From positions 1 to 64,000 of the forward strand of contig SRSI01000002.1 of the NCBI GenBank assembly GCA_005656395.1: a DNA stretch of 64,000 bases, written 5' to 3'. Source of the stretch: Strongyloides papillosus. Lineage: Eukaryota; Nematoda; Chromadorea; Rhabditida; Strongyloididae. How positions within the stretch are numbered: the first letter of the stretch is position 1; each line of letters begins with the position of its first letter. The position numbers were made by a program, and so were the translations under genes. A model generated the notes under the pieces. It was given only the letters and a program-made list of their open reading frames with translations, ran no database searches and had not been told where the DNA came from. Positions 1 to 12,608 of this stretch are shown piece by piece.

Positions 1-1976
1 GATTGAGAAACTTATTAATTCGGGTTACTACAAAAGCATAAAAGCAATAAGTAAGATGTCTTGTATCTAAAAACGGTAAATTAAATAAGATTACTTTTGC
101 TTCTTTCAAACATTTTTTTAATTGATTTCTATAATGCATATTATCTTGAGACAATATAAAATTATTTCCTTTCTTAGTATACAATAGATCATACTGACGT
201 AATTTTCTTGAAATAGTACGTCTATAATGAAATAAACACAATTTATGATTTGTTTGTGGAAATATATTTGAAAAGGCTTTAACAACATTCATTTCTTTAT
301 CACTTATTACACATTTGTTATGGTTAAATGGAATATTTGTAATTTGTTTTCTACTTTCACACAAATTACGAAGATAGGTAAAAGCTTTAGAATACACATC
401 AACAGTTCTTGATAAAGTAAGTATATAAATTAAACAAATACCATTTCTTGAGAATTTGTCAACTGAATGTATTCCAAAAAGTTGATTGAATTCTTTAGGA
501 CATTATTTAAATGTCCCATCCATTATTAACGTATCACTACTGCAAAAGATATCTAACATTTTATCACTTACAATCATAATAAATGATTCATCTTCAGAAT
601 AGTGAATATATTGTGAGTTTTCATCATAAAGACATTTTCCTACTTTATCTACTAACTTTTTCATATTTCTATGTTTTTGTTTCTTGAAAGCATCAACATA
701 TACACATTTATTTTCCATGTGTTTACTCTGTACTACTTGTTCATACGAAACATTGTATTTAGTACTGCAATATAAAGCGATTTTACTTAAAAATAAGCGA
801 TATGCATCAACAGGAGGTATTGACCCATCACTGATTCATTACAAATCTCAATAAAAACATTTCTCAAGTAAACAGACAAAACCTCAATAGGCTCGCAACC
901 ATCATTATGGATTTGCCCAAATTTTTTGTCGCTGCTCTTTTTCGAAACTTGTCTGATTTTTTTACAACCACAGCAAATTCTTTCTTCCTGTACAACATTA
1001 TAGATATATCTGTATCCTTTCCATGTTAATAAGTTATCACCAAAAAAAGTAAAAAAAAATGCTATTTTTTCTATATATTGTATGTAAATCAAGTATCCAT
1101 GGACTTGATTCTTGAGTAATAATATTTGAATTTATTACAGGTCTATATTCAACCGGTTGTACTTGCATTCTTTTAAATGATAAAAAAATTTTTTATAAAT
1201 TTTTATACTACTTTCTGAAAGCATCAGTGAATCCTAAAAAAAATTAACAAAAACAAAAATGATTATATATATAATTAATCAAAAAAGTTTTATAAAAACA
1301 TATTTAAACTAAAAAAAACTATTTTTTAAGAATTTAAATTTTTCAAAAATTTTAAATATTTTCGATATATTTTTACTAAATTAAAAAAAGAATTTAAAAG
1401 TTGACTTTTCTAGTTTAGAAAAGTAAGTAAAATCAATGTAAATGCATTTTCAACAGACAAAAAATTCACAAGATAAAATTTCTAGCAATTTTTAAAAATT
1501 AAAAAATTGTATTTATAACATACATTCATAGACTTTTTCTACTAATTCCTATACGTGATGATATCGACGGCATTGCTAGACAAACTGATGCAATGACACA
1601 AACTTTATCAATAAATAAATAAAAATTATGTGCTTTTTTTAAAAAAAAATCATAGAAAATCTATTAAAAAATTCGAATGCCCAAAAGTAACATAAAAAAT
1701 TGTGATGATTTTATAGTATTTAAAAGGACAACATAATAATAGATCAAATATTATACTAAGTACTACCTACTAAATATAGTTTTTTATGCTTATATATTAC
1801 AAAATATTGTATAGTCAGATTTAAAAACAAGATATTATTACCTGGTTAAATGATTTTCCCAATTCCTCAAGAACACGACGAGCACCATATGTCGGATGGT
1901 TCTTAAAAATATCATAGATTTTTTTTAATATGTAATCGGGAAAACTAGAACAAAAAATTTCTTTGTAATCAAGCAT
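1..1976 (-). pseudogene. Decayed FLYWCH-type Mutator-like (MULE) transposase
   Basis: Read leftwards. A possible first exon (1976 to 1842) starts with ATG and ends at a GTAATA donor. A FLYWCH-like zinc-finger segment lies at 1092-787 (WKGYRYIY, then CCGCKK and HNDGCE). The start of the MULE catalytic domain is at 718-506 and ends in DGTFK, the usual beginning of that domain. The same frame stays open from 502 to the window edge and holds the expected D-K-E-M...FP...C-L-F-H-Y-R-R block. It is cut only by one TAA at 503-505. Between the first exon and the zinc finger the reading frame shifts more than once. FLYWCH plus MULE is a known animal Mutator combination; the assignment rests on motif order. 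The disruptions and the cut by the window edge make this an inactive, incomplete copy. A domesticated gene is possible but unlikely given the stop. Confidence 0.75.
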
Positions 1977-2778
1977 GATTAAACAAAATAACAAAATGAA
2001 TCAATCTACTTTATATGACGTTATTTTATAATAAAAAAATCATCTAATTTTTTACTCCTTATAAAACATTAAAATCAAACATTTCATTATTTTTAAATAA
2101 TTTAGGGACCTTGTTCGGAAAAGACCAACCAATTCAATTTTAAGTTTATCACAATTTTTGTAATACATTTTATGACATTTATAGATAGATAATAATAAAA
2201 AAAGTAGATTTTTTTAATTACTTTTAGCAAATTTAAAAAAAAATTACCTTATTAAAACAATATTTCTCATCAAAAATGTTTTTTATGCTACTATAAATTA
2301 TCTTAATTATTCTGTTAGTGCAAAATAAAAAAAATGACTTTTCGCTTGTCCATATTTTGTTTGTTACAAAAAAAAGCCATTTCGCTTACCCAATGGACAA
2401 GTTGTAACAAAAAAAATGCTGTTTCGCTTACCCATGCGTAAGTCAAAATTTTTAAAATGCCATTTCGCTTACCCATGGACAAGCGAATGTCCTCTCTCCC
2501 AAATTAATTTTTTAATTTTTGAATATTAACAAATTTTAAAAGAAAATATAAGTATAAGCAACAATTTGAGTGAAAATTAAACGATTTAATATTAAAACAT
2601 TTCATCAAATTAAAAAATTATTACATACTTATATATTTTAAATATATTCATATGTTTATAAAAATTATTTAACAACCAAAAAACAATGAAAAAACACTAA
2701 AAAATAGTAGTGGAGATTGATGAACTCTGGTGGATTTTAAATTATATTTTGTGGAAAAGTGCCCCATCTTTTCGTTAG
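1977..2778. other. Non-coding spacer
   Basis: AT-rich sequence with no supported gene. It separates the MULE relic from tRNA-Tyr and holds only the 41-bp repeat cluster. Confidence 0.6.
2340..2487. repeat. Four-copy ~41-bp palindromic minisatellite
   Basis: Copies of TTTCGCTT(AC/GT)CCAT begin at 2340, 2380, 2422 and 2463, so the period is 40-42 bp. Each copy contains an inverted arm: CTTGTCCAT at 2344-2352 pairs perfectly with ATGGACAAG at 2393-2401, CTTAC pairs with GTAAG in the third copy, and TTCGCTT pairs with AAGCGAA in the last. It stands out from the surrounding A/T runs by its GC content. Confidence 0.8.
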
Positions 2779-2865
2779 CCAACCATAACTCAGTTGGTAG
2801 AGCGGAGGACTGTAGATTTAATTGCTGATATCCTTAGGTCACTGGTTCGAATCCGGTTGGTTGGA
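2779..2865 (+). tRNA. tRNA-Tyr (GTA) with 14-nt intron
   Basis: The acceptor CCAACCA pairs with TGGTTGG and the discriminator is A. D arm (CAGTTGGTAGAG) and T arm (GGTTCGAATCC) are canonical. The anticodon GTA is at 2812-2814. Bases 2816-2829 lie directly after position 37 and are the expected tRNA-Tyr intron; removing them restores a GAGGA/TCCTT anticodon stem. The CCA end is not encoded, as is usual in eukaryotes. Confidence 0.95.
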
Positions 2866-3179
2866 AACTCTTTTTACATAGAAGGTGTATTTATAGTATT
2901 GTTTTATCAAAAAACAATAGTTTCAATGCCTTATAAAATTTATTCTGTATTAAATTAACTACAGAAAAAAACTTAGGGATATTTATTATACTTTTATATA
3001 AATAAATAGCAATACAATCATATTTTTAATTTAAAATTAATTAATTAATTTTTAAACAAAATTTTCCATTTACTTTTATCGTGTTAAATAGAGAAAATTT
3101 TAATATTTTTAATATTCTTTAAAATAAAAGATTATTTTTTTAAACATTTTACATAATCTACTAAATTACTCGTCTAACA

Positions 3180-3251
3180 GGGGACTTAACTCAGTGGTAG
3201 AGTGCTCGCTTTGCATGCGAGAAGCCGCGGGTTCAATTCCCGCAGTCTCCA
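3180..3251 (+). tRNA. tRNA-Ala (TGC)
   Basis: 72-nt cloverleaf: acceptor GGGGACT with AGTCTCC, discriminator A, anticodon loop TTTGCAT giving TGC, T arm CGGGTTCAATTCCCG. It has no intron and uses internal A and B boxes as normal for Pol III genes. Confidence 0.95.
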
Positions 3252-5028
3252 ACATCTCTTTTGAAAACTACTTTTTTACTACGCTATATCTTTTTTTAGT
3301 ATCGTGATGCTTATCATTTGTATTAGAATAAAAATTATAAATGTGTATATTATGTGTTATATTTTACAATATATCAAATAACATTAAGATTAACACAAAA
3401 AAGAGGAAGGCATTGATGTTTATTGTAAAAAAGAATACATCCTACTATTAAACTGAGAAAAAAATTAATAGTAGTTAGAATAATACACTATTTAAGAAGG
3501 AAGACTTAAGATAATAATTAGTTCTGTCCCAACTAGCTGAATTATAGTTAAGAAACTATATTTTAGTTATAAGTACTACTCGTTTTACTAACAAAATAAA
3601 AAGTTATATTCATTTCATTGTTTTATTTTGTTCTTAGCACCCATATCCAAGCATGTCACTAGATAATATTAACCTTAATTAGGTGGCAAGAATCTAGCTA
3701 ACATGCTTCCATTAGAATACATGTAACAAAAGCTCATGGTACGTCTTTTAATAAAACTATACTACTAAAAAAAGAAAGTATCAAAATCTTTAAGGGTATA
3801 AATTTTTTTTTCTGGTAGTAAATAAAAAAAGTTTTCAATTAAAAATTTAAATTTATTAATGTATCGACTCATTTAATAAACAAGTTTGTAGAATAGTATT
3901 ATTATTAATTAACACAAAAATAAAAAGCTTAAAATACTTTATCTTGGTAAAAAAGTATGTCATTCTCTATTGCAAATGGAACCGAGTTTAAAGAGAAGTT
4001 TTAAATAATACATTTCGTTCAAAATTTATCGATTAATATAAATAAATTTTAAACTAATAAATTACTTTCAATAAATGGCAATTCATTATTTTAAATAATG
4101 ATATCTCCATGTAGTATTTTTGAAACTCTATAGATTTTTATATAAAAAATAAACCAAATAACTTATTTCAATTTGATATCAACTATAGTATATAAAAAAT
4201 CAAAATTATTACTAAACATCATTAAAAATTATTGTAATGTATTTTTTATGTCTATTTTTATTGTTACATGTACAAGAAAATATCATTAAAGAAAAAGTTT
4301 TATTACATCAAAGAAACTATTTATAATATAATAAACTCTGTTTAAAAAGAAATGCAGAAGAAGATAAAATTACTGCTAAAAATGAGTATAAATGGCCCGG
4401 AAAGTTATGAACAATGTCATCATTATTTTCTCTATTAACGAATTAATTTTACTACAGAATCAACAAATAAGATTTAAACGGATAACTGGTGGAAATTTAA
4501 AAAGAGACAAAAATGTTATAAAGTATAATTGATTAATTATTATTGTTATTTATTATATAAAATATCTATAAGATCAATAAAATATTTTACCATATCAAGA
4601 GTTTAAATACATAACAATTAAATAATATATTTAATAGACTTTTTTTATTCTGTTACAATCAATGAATATCAGGAAAAACACAAGCAAATAAAAAATAATT
4701 AAATTTATTCACTTCGATTTTGTTAGAAGTTGTTAGTAAACTAACTTTATAGTATAAAACTTACGTTAGAATCTCAATTATTTGTATAAAATTATCACTT
4801 ATTTTACAACAAATTAAATATATGTAAAATATTACATTATATGGTTTCTTAAAAATACTAGAAAAAATTAATTTTTGATTATTTTTTTAAAGGAAAAAAA
4901 CGAATTATATGTAATTGTCAAATATTGAAAGCTGGCAATGTGAGATTATGAAAATTCTAACATAAAACATCACAAATATACCAGAATAATGTAAAATAAT
5001 TAAACAGATTTGAAGATCTTGCCTCCAG
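3252..5028. other. AT-rich intergenic DNA between tRNA genes
   Basis: No open frame, tRNA or repeat that I can support; mostly short A/T runs. Confidence 0.6.
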
Positions 5029-5101
5029 GCCTTCCTAGCTCAGTTGGTAGAGCGTTAGACTTTTAATCTAACGGTCAGGGGTTCGAGCCCCCTGGAGGGC
5101 T
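5029..5101 (+). tRNA. tRNA-Lys (TTT)
   Basis: Acceptor GCCTTCC pairs with GGAGGGC, the anticodon loop CTTTTAA gives TTT, and D and T arms are canonical (AGCTCAGTTGGTAGAGC; GGGGTTCGAGCCCC). The discriminator base would be T, whereas many eukaryotic tRNA-Lys have G. Otherwise the fold is complete. Confidence 0.95.
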
Positions 5102-6740
5102 TAGTTTTTCTTTGCATTAGCAAACGGAAGTGTACAGAAGGTTAAATCTGGATAATTTGCAGGTTTTTTTCTCGAATTCTTGGAAATTTCTATTATTTAA
5201 AAAAGTCCAGTAACTTAAATAATATAATTGATTTTCTTTATTTTAAATATTTTCTTGACATCAACAGAGTTAATATAAAAAATTTATTTTAAATTTTTTG
5301 CCTCACTTTGTCGATTATAGTTGAAACGTTTTTTTAAAAAAATGTACGATATTACAAACAATACAATAATCATAACTCTATGTTTATTTCTTTGTTACAA
5401 ATATTAACACTACTACCAAAATTTCACAGTTTACTCGAAAATATTTAAAAAATAAGTACAATTACGATAAATATTGCTTTATGTATTAGTTTTTTTATGT
5501 GGTATTTTTCAATGTAGTTATAGTTTCTTAAATCAGATTTCATTCACTTTACATCTTTTAACCTTTATAATATACTCATTATAAATGCTTAAAAAATATT
5601 AATTATAAATTACATAAATTAAAACTATATCAAAAGTTTTTGTATTATGCATTACCTTATTTATATTAATGATTTTGATGATTTCTAAAATTGCTAAACA
5701 TTTTTTGAATATAATTTAATCATTTAAATTAAACTTTATTAATTAAAATAAATTTTAGGTTATCTCACTAAATAATACAATAATTAGTATATAAAATAAC
5801 AATTATTAAAATTTACAGTCTGGAGAGTAAAACTTTTTTAAACTAACTGACATATGAAAATTCACATTTTGTATAATCTTAATGCCAACTTCGGGTTATT
5901 TTCTAAAAGGTTCTGTAACGTTTTATCGCTACATTTAAACTCTTATATTAATTTTTACAAAGTACGTAAGGTCAATATACTTGAAATTATTATCTTTTAG
6001 CAGTTGAATTAAAAAGACTATTGAGAATGAATGATGAAACGCAAAATTTGCTTCTAAATATTAAAAAAAAGACAATCTATTCCAAGGTAAAATTATAGAC
6101 ATTATTGTATCTGCTAGATTCTGAGTTAAAAATGTGTATGTATTCAATTATTATATTTATAATGCAAGGAGTAGTATAAATTAAATAAGGAAATAATTAA
6201 TAATAAAAAAAAATAAAATTATAGAAACTATGTATTTTTTATAATAATAGATTTTATGTATAGTCAATAATTATTTTTGCAAATATTTAAAAAAAACAGT
6301 TGTTTTTGATTTTATTAAATCCTTACTATTTAGAAATTAAAGAATATAAAATTAATATAATATTTATTTGTAATTACACAAATATAAAATTTAACAAAAT
6401 TAAACCGATTTTTACAAGTAAATAGCTAAAAGATATATTTTTAAACTAGTCATGTTAATTTCTATTTTCTTTACTGTTAAAATTTCAGTACACTAGTTCT
6501 AGCCGAATAAAAATTTCATTTACATAATGCACTTGTATTTAAGATATTTTATTAGATATAGTCATAAAAACATAATTCATCGTATTTTTGCTATAATTAT
6601 TTATCAATTTATAACTATTAAAGACGTACTTTAATTTTTGAGTATATAAATATTTCAATGTTTGTGGTATTATTTTATTTTTGATTTCATTGTAATTAAT
6701 CTTTGAAAATGCGATAAAAAAATCTAATACATTTTTTTAT
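5102..6740. other. AT-rich intergenic DNA
   Basis: Nothing supportable seen: no long frame, tRNA or terminal repeat before the element starting at 6741. Confidence 0.55.
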
Positions 6741-9249
6741 ATCTATAACGAAAAGAAATAAGAAAAAAAATTTTGTCTCTCTCATAACTCCTCTTAAACT
6801 TAACCGATTTTTATGAGTAAATAGCCAAAAGATGTGTTTTTTTCTAACTTAGTGGGGAAGATAGGTCTCAAAAGTTTTTGGGCCATAATTGGCCATGTTA
6901 TCTTTAAAAAACATCGTTTTTTTGGCCTTTTTTAGCATAGATTTGACCAGGGGTAAACGTTATTTCAAAATAGATAATATATAACAGTTTATATATCATT
7001 TGAAAGGTCTACTACCAGAATAGGGGGGAAACACAATTCTATTGAATTTTAACAAAAATTGGCGGAGTTATGATACAAAGAGTGGTGACCATTTTTAAAA
7101 AATGATTAAAAAGTTAAATAGTTATAACTTAGTTAAAACTTGATGAAATGAAATAAAATAGTATCTGTTATATAGATATTAGTCTAACTTAAAAAACAAG
7201 TATCTAACGAACTTTATAGCTCAACTATGAAAGAAGTTATATTAATTTGAATGTCAACTTTTTTGCCTTTTTTTCATTTTTATTGTAAAAATCAATTTTG
7301 TTCCAGACATAACTCTTTTCAAACTTGATCAATTTTTATGGTCAAGTAGTCATTTGATGTATTTTTTTTCAACTTAGGGGGGAAAGGGAGTTTTAAAACT
7401 TTTGGTTCATAACTGGCTAAATTATTTTTAGAAAACATTACTTTTTTAGACCCTTTTTTGTGTAGTTTTGTCTTTCGGATAACTTTTGTAAAAGTAAATG
7501 GAATGTTTTGATTTATAGCTCATTGGAAAGGTACAAGTATGGAATAAGGGGGAAACACAGCAGCAAAAAGATTAATAAAGTATCGGCCAAGTTATGGGTC
7601 AATAAGTGATGACCATTTTTTCAGCAAATAATAAAAATTTAAATAGTTCTTAAATAATGGAAACTTGAACAAATAAAGTAAACATAATTTTTTTAATAGA
7701 TCTAGGTCTAACTTAAAAAATGAAACTATTGCGAAGTTTATAGCTTATCTAGAAAACGATTTATGCCAATTTTAATGTCATTTTCCTTGCATTTTTCCAT
7801 TTTAATTGTAAAAATCAATTTTGTTCCAGACATAACTCTCTATAAACTTTATCAATTTTTATAGCCAAATAGTCATTTGATGTATTTTTTTCCAACTTAA
7901 TGCGGAAAATGAGTCTCAAAACTTTTGGTCTATAAGCGGCCAAGTTATATTTATAAAATACTATTTTTTGGAACAATTTTTGCATAGTTTTGTCTTTCAG
8001 ATAACTTTTGTAAAAGTGGACGGATTTTTTTTGTTTTTAACTCATTTGAAATGTAAAAGTCAGGAATAAGGGAGAAACTTAATAAAATTTAGATTAATAA
8101 AGAATTAGCAAAGTTATTGGTCAATGAGTGATGACCATTTTTTTCGTAAAAATTAAAAAGTTAGATAGATATTACCTCATTAAAACTTCATAAAACTAAG
8201 TTGATATGGTTTTTTACATAGATTTAAGTATAACTTAAAAATAAGACTATTGCGAAGTTTATAGCTTATATACGAAACGATTTATGCCAATTTTAATTTC
8301 ATTTTTCTCTCTTTTTTCTATTTCCTTTGTAAAAGTCAATTTTCTTCTAGACATTACTCTTTTCAAAGTTGATCAATTTTTATGGTCAAATAGTTATTTG
8401 ATGTATTCATTTTCAACTAATAGGGGAAAATGGGTCTTAAAACTTTTGATCTATAATTGGCCAATTTTTTTTTAAAAATATCACTTTTTAGCCACATTTT
8501 TGCATAGTTTTGTTCCAAAAATAACTCTTTTAAAGGTTAATTTAACTCTGTGATTTATGACTCATTTATAAGGTACAAATATGGAAAAGAGGGAAATTTA
8601 ATATTAAAATGATCAACAAAAAATTAGTAAAGTTATGGATTAAAATTTGACAATCATTTTTTTAGCAGAAATAAAATTTTTTAAATATTATAACTTTATA
8701 AAAAATTGTTTAAAATGAATAAAATTAAATGTAGAATATAGATCAAAGTCTGATTTTAAATATAAAACCATAACAAAGTTTGTAGCTTAAAAACAAAAAC
8801 TTTTTTTAGGTATTAATTTTTTTGTTTTTTCTCATTTACATATTTGTAAAATTAACGTAAATATGTAGTTAATAGAGCAATATATTAAATTGTTTATACC
8901 AATTCAAAGGTATGATGAAAAGTCACTTAAATTGTTACTTGAAAATATTCGAATATACATTTTCATTTACCTTTTAGATAATAAATGAGATTCTTTTTGT
9001 TGGGTAGATTTTTTTTAACTAAACAGTTTCAATAAATGTAAACGTCATGAAATGATTCTCACAATCAGAAATATTTCATATATTATAACAATGTATTGTC
9101 GGTTATTTTATTTCTCTATAAATACGTAATTTAATAAAACAATTTTTTTATAAAGATACTTTGATTAATGATTTTGTATAAAAATTCTTTATTAAAAAAT
9201 ATGCTCTGCGGACCAGCTCTGACCTGCCGAAGGCGGGTCTAAGGCTGGT
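6741..9249 (+). mobile_element. Non-autonomous Helentron-like element, copy A
   Basis: Starts with ATCTATAAC..AAAGAAATAAG, a left end shared with copies at 40723, 60697 and (inverted) 55183. It ends in a compound hairpin finishing GGCTGGT, after which the copies diverge. The body is four diverged tandem units of about 523 bp, with anchor sequence CATAACTC or similar at 6783, 7308, 7831 and 8352. A non-repeated tail follows, shared with the copies ending at 44099 and 62661. It has no protein-coding capacity. The last tens of bases match the end of the Rep/helicase-coding element at 32941, so that element is the likely autonomous partner. The superfamily name is inferred from that partner and from the 3' hairpin. 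Confidence 0.75.
9211..9249 (+). repeat. Compound 3'-terminal hairpin of copy A
   Basis: Outer stem ACCAGC (9212-9217) with GCTGGT (9244-9249); inner stem GACCTGCC (9221-9228), loop GAA, GGCGGGTC (9232-9239). The same structure ends the copies at 32941, 44099 and 62661. Confidence 0.9.
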
Positions 9250-9320
9250 TATTCATAAAAAAAGTTGAAAAAAAAGGAGTTTTACAAGATTCAAATTGTT
9301 TTAATATATTCTAAAAAATA

Positions 9321-10080
9321 TTAATAAGTTAAATAGTAAAACTTTACAATTTTAGAAATTTCATCATGTGACATAGAACTTTTTTTGTCAATTGTTTTTC
9401 TAATTCTGTTTTGTCTCAAATAATATATGTTTTTAAATTTCTCTATTTTTATTGGATTTCCTAAAAACGATATTAATACATAATTTAAAAAAATACCTTT
9501 AACATTAAAAATATCATAAAATATCGTAATAAAAACTTCTACGGCATGTTTTCTTGATCTGTAATTTGGTGGGATAAGCAAACTAAGAATAAAATATTAT
9601 TAAAAATTTTTATAATCTTACGTATAAGTATTATAAAGAAACAAATAAACACAACTAATTGATTTTTCAAAATCTATTGAGCATTCTTTTTCTATGGATC
9701 TTTCTAATTTTAATTCTAACATTGCATTTTTTAAATTTATATTTTGTCTATTGTCTATTTCTTCATAATAACGAGTCATAAAAGTATGCTCATTTATAAG
9801 GATTGCAGGAAATTGCTTATACAAATTCGTACTTCTCATATTATTTAAAGATGGATCATCAAATTCTATTGGATTATCTATAATTTTTAGATACAAATGT
9901 TCTCTTATTTTTAATTTTACCTATTGTATTATGAATCGTATTATTGCATGTTTTTGTATCTGAATCAAGATTATCTATTGTATAATTTATAGTACTTTGT
10001 GAAATATTGTGTGTTGGAGAATCTAGATAATCATGATCTACTATAAATAATGTAATTAACAAACAAATAAAAACATACAT
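9321..10080 (-). CDS. Three-exon gene for a probable secreted 225-residue protein of unknown function
   Basis: Exons 10080-9921, 9877-9622 and 9582-9321 join in frame through two tiny introns: 43 nt (GTAAAATT..TTATAG) and 39 nt (GTAAGATT..TTCTTAG). Without them the frame breaks twice, which supports the model. The ATG at 10080 is followed by a hydrophobic run (residues 3-14, rich in F, I, L, V) that looks like a signal peptide. A Ser/Thr/Asn-rich segment follows with several NxT sites, then a charged middle and a Lys/Arg-rich end. No family is recognised. It is transcribed away from the kinase gene starting at 10373, with 292 bp between the two ATGs. Copy A of the Helentron-like element ends 72 bp beyond its stop codon. 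An upstream exon cannot be excluded. Confidence 0.65.
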
Positions 10081-10372
10081 ATTGATTCAGCTTCATTATC
10101 TATATCACTTACGATTGTATTAAATGATGAAAGATTACTCATTTTGGTGGTAGTTAATGTTAAAATTAACAACTGATATAGAAATATGTGTTAACTGTCT
10201 TAAATAAATAACTGATTAATTTGACTACATACAATATGCAATATTGAATATAAGAAATTTGAATGTTTGATAAAATTTTTTGCATTAACCAATTGTTATA
10301 TAAATAATGTTTAGTAATAGAGTTCTTATTTAAAATATCTTGTTTTAATTTTGAGAAATTTTGCAGCAAACC
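10081..10372. promoter_or_regulatory. Shared intergenic region of a divergent gene pair
   Basis: Lies between the ATG of the secreted-protein gene (minus strand) and the ATG of the kinase gene (plus strand), so it must hold both 5' ends. I see no convincing TATA box for either. A CAG at 10363-10365 after a T-rich run could instead be a splice acceptor of an untranslated first exon of the kinase gene. Confidence 0.4.
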
Positions 10373-12608
10373 ATGAATCAAATCAATGAAACAATTGATT
10401 TAGATTCTAATTTTATCCTCAAATCAAGAACCGACGAAACAATAGAAGATATTCGTAATATACCAAATGGATATAAGATAAGACATAAAAATTGTAACAT
10501 TGTATTTGATAAAATTATTGGAGAAGGAAGTTATGGAAAGGTTTATTTAGTTTATGCTGATAATAAAAAGCTTGCACTGAAGTTAACAAATGATGGTGAT
10601 GAATGTCGTTTAATACAAACCTATCTTACTCCATATGAAATAGGATTGTTTTACAGCAAAAATAATAATAGCAATCCACCTTTTATTAAATACCTTGGTT
10701 CTGGATCTCTTTTTTATAATGAAAAATTTTATCATTACTACTTGATGCCATACTACGTTCAGTCACTGTCAGAATTTTTAAAACATTCTAAAGATTCCAT
10801 AGAAAATATTTTCTTTACAATAGCTCTAAGAATAATGAATGCATTAGGTTATCTATGTAGTAAAAATATTACACATGGAGATATCAAACCATCATATATT
10901 TTACTGAAAATTGAGAATAATCTTGATTCATGTGTTTTGTCTGATTATGGTACATCTAAATTTCAGCCTAGCTTTAAAAATGAAAAATCCGTTGGAACAT
11001 ATATGTTTATGTCATTAGATGCTCATTTGTAAGTTTTATCTCCTTTGTGTATTCTTTTGATATTCTTAAGTTTCCAAAAATCTTGAATTTCATTTATGTG
11101 GTTCAATTATTCTAAATATGTTTCTATTTTTGTAATTTTAGAGGAATTTCAACATTTCGTGGAGATTTTTTAAATTTTCTTTTTATGATGCTCCACATAG
11201 TTATAAAACTTCCATGGCATAACATACAAGATATAAATGAAATCCAAAACCACAAAATTGCATTCCTAAATCAAATGGATGTAATTATTAAAGAAATTAA
11301 AGAAAAAATTAAAAATACTTTACTAGATCATCTCCATATATATAGAAGTATGAATCTAAAAGAAAAACCAAATTATAAAAATATGATAATGAAAATTAAT
11401 GAATCTAGATTTCTCATTGATTCAAATATAGTTACAATGATTGATTCTCTTCAGATTACAGATGGTTTTAATGGAGAGTAAGTTTTTAAATTTAAAAAGT
11501 TTGAACATACCTTAAATTTTTGTCGAATCTGCAGTACAGTTTACTATCCTAATTTTTGATTTTCATCAAAGTACATCCTTTTTTAAAAGTTTGACATTTA
11601 GAAAAAACCAAAATTAATATAAACTCTGAAGAATTTTCTTGTATCCATAGCTTCTTTATTTGATTTCCCTGTACTGATGATTCCCATAGTTTAAGATTAG
11701 AATACATAACTTTTGAAAATAAACATTTAATGAACTTGCTTTGCAATTTACTGAATTGCTCCAAAAATACTTTTATACATACTATGACTGATTTACCGTC
11801 TTTAATAGTACTCAGATGAGACTGTTTTTTATCTAGAATGCAACTAATAGCTTTCTTATTTGACTCGTCCGAACTGATTCCGATAACTTTAAGATTCCAA
11901 TCTTTAATTTTTGGAAATAAACATTTAGTAAACTTGATTTAAAAATTATTGAATTTGCATCACAGCTACTTTTTGCGGTGATATATGTCAATGTTTTAAT
12001 AAACTATACTTTATGTTGATAAACAATAGGTTACTTGTAATTTTAAAGAAAAAAAAACAAAACAAAAAAATTAAAAATATGTGTGTTTTAGAAAAGAAAA
12101 TCATAAGGTTTGTATAACAAATATTGGTCATGATTATGTAAACTTGTTAAATTATATAAATGACTCACAGTATGAAATTGTTTCTACAATTGTTTTTCCC
12201 TTATATCAAGGATGTTGCTATGGGTATAAAACATCATCATCATCATCCATAAGATGTGGATTTAAACTACTGACTAAAAATAATTTAAATCCATGGGAAG
12301 GTAAGTAACACTTTTGATTATATTATATTTTTAAATAAGGTTTAACTATTTGTATGGGTTCAATGTCAAGAATTATTTTGCAAAAAGAAAATAAATTTAA
12401 GAAAATTCTTGTTATTACTTCTTCAGAAGAGTTTGGATTAGTTATGAAAAATTTAAACAAAAATAACAGTGACCAATATTCTATTACTGAACTGATTGCT
12501 AAAACAGAGGTGTTACATATTTTAGTGTGTAAAAATATGCAATTTTATCTTAAAGAAGAAACAGAAAAACATGCCGAAAAATGTTATAAGAGTATAGTAA
12601 ATAAATAA
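10373..12608 (+). CDS. Four-exon VRK/CK1-like protein kinase, possibly a pseudokinase
   Basis: Exons 10373-11028, 11142-11477, 12092-12300 and 12340-12608 join in frame to 489 residues; introns are 113, 614 and 39 nt, all GT-AG. Kinase features: glycine loop GEGSYGKV (residues 50-57), Lys70, catalytic HGD (Asp170), DYG (Asp191). Across the first splice comes a G-T-x5-S-x-D-A-H-x-G segment followed by R-G-D. HGD, DYG and this segment are typical of vaccinia-related kinases and casein kinase 1. The Asn five residues after Asp170, normally a metal ligand, is Tyr175, so activity may be lost or altered. The C-terminal third (exons 3-4) matches nothing I recognise. Intron 2 is unusually long for this locus and could hide another exon. 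The intronless ORF at 12950 follows on the same strand. Confidence 0.8.
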
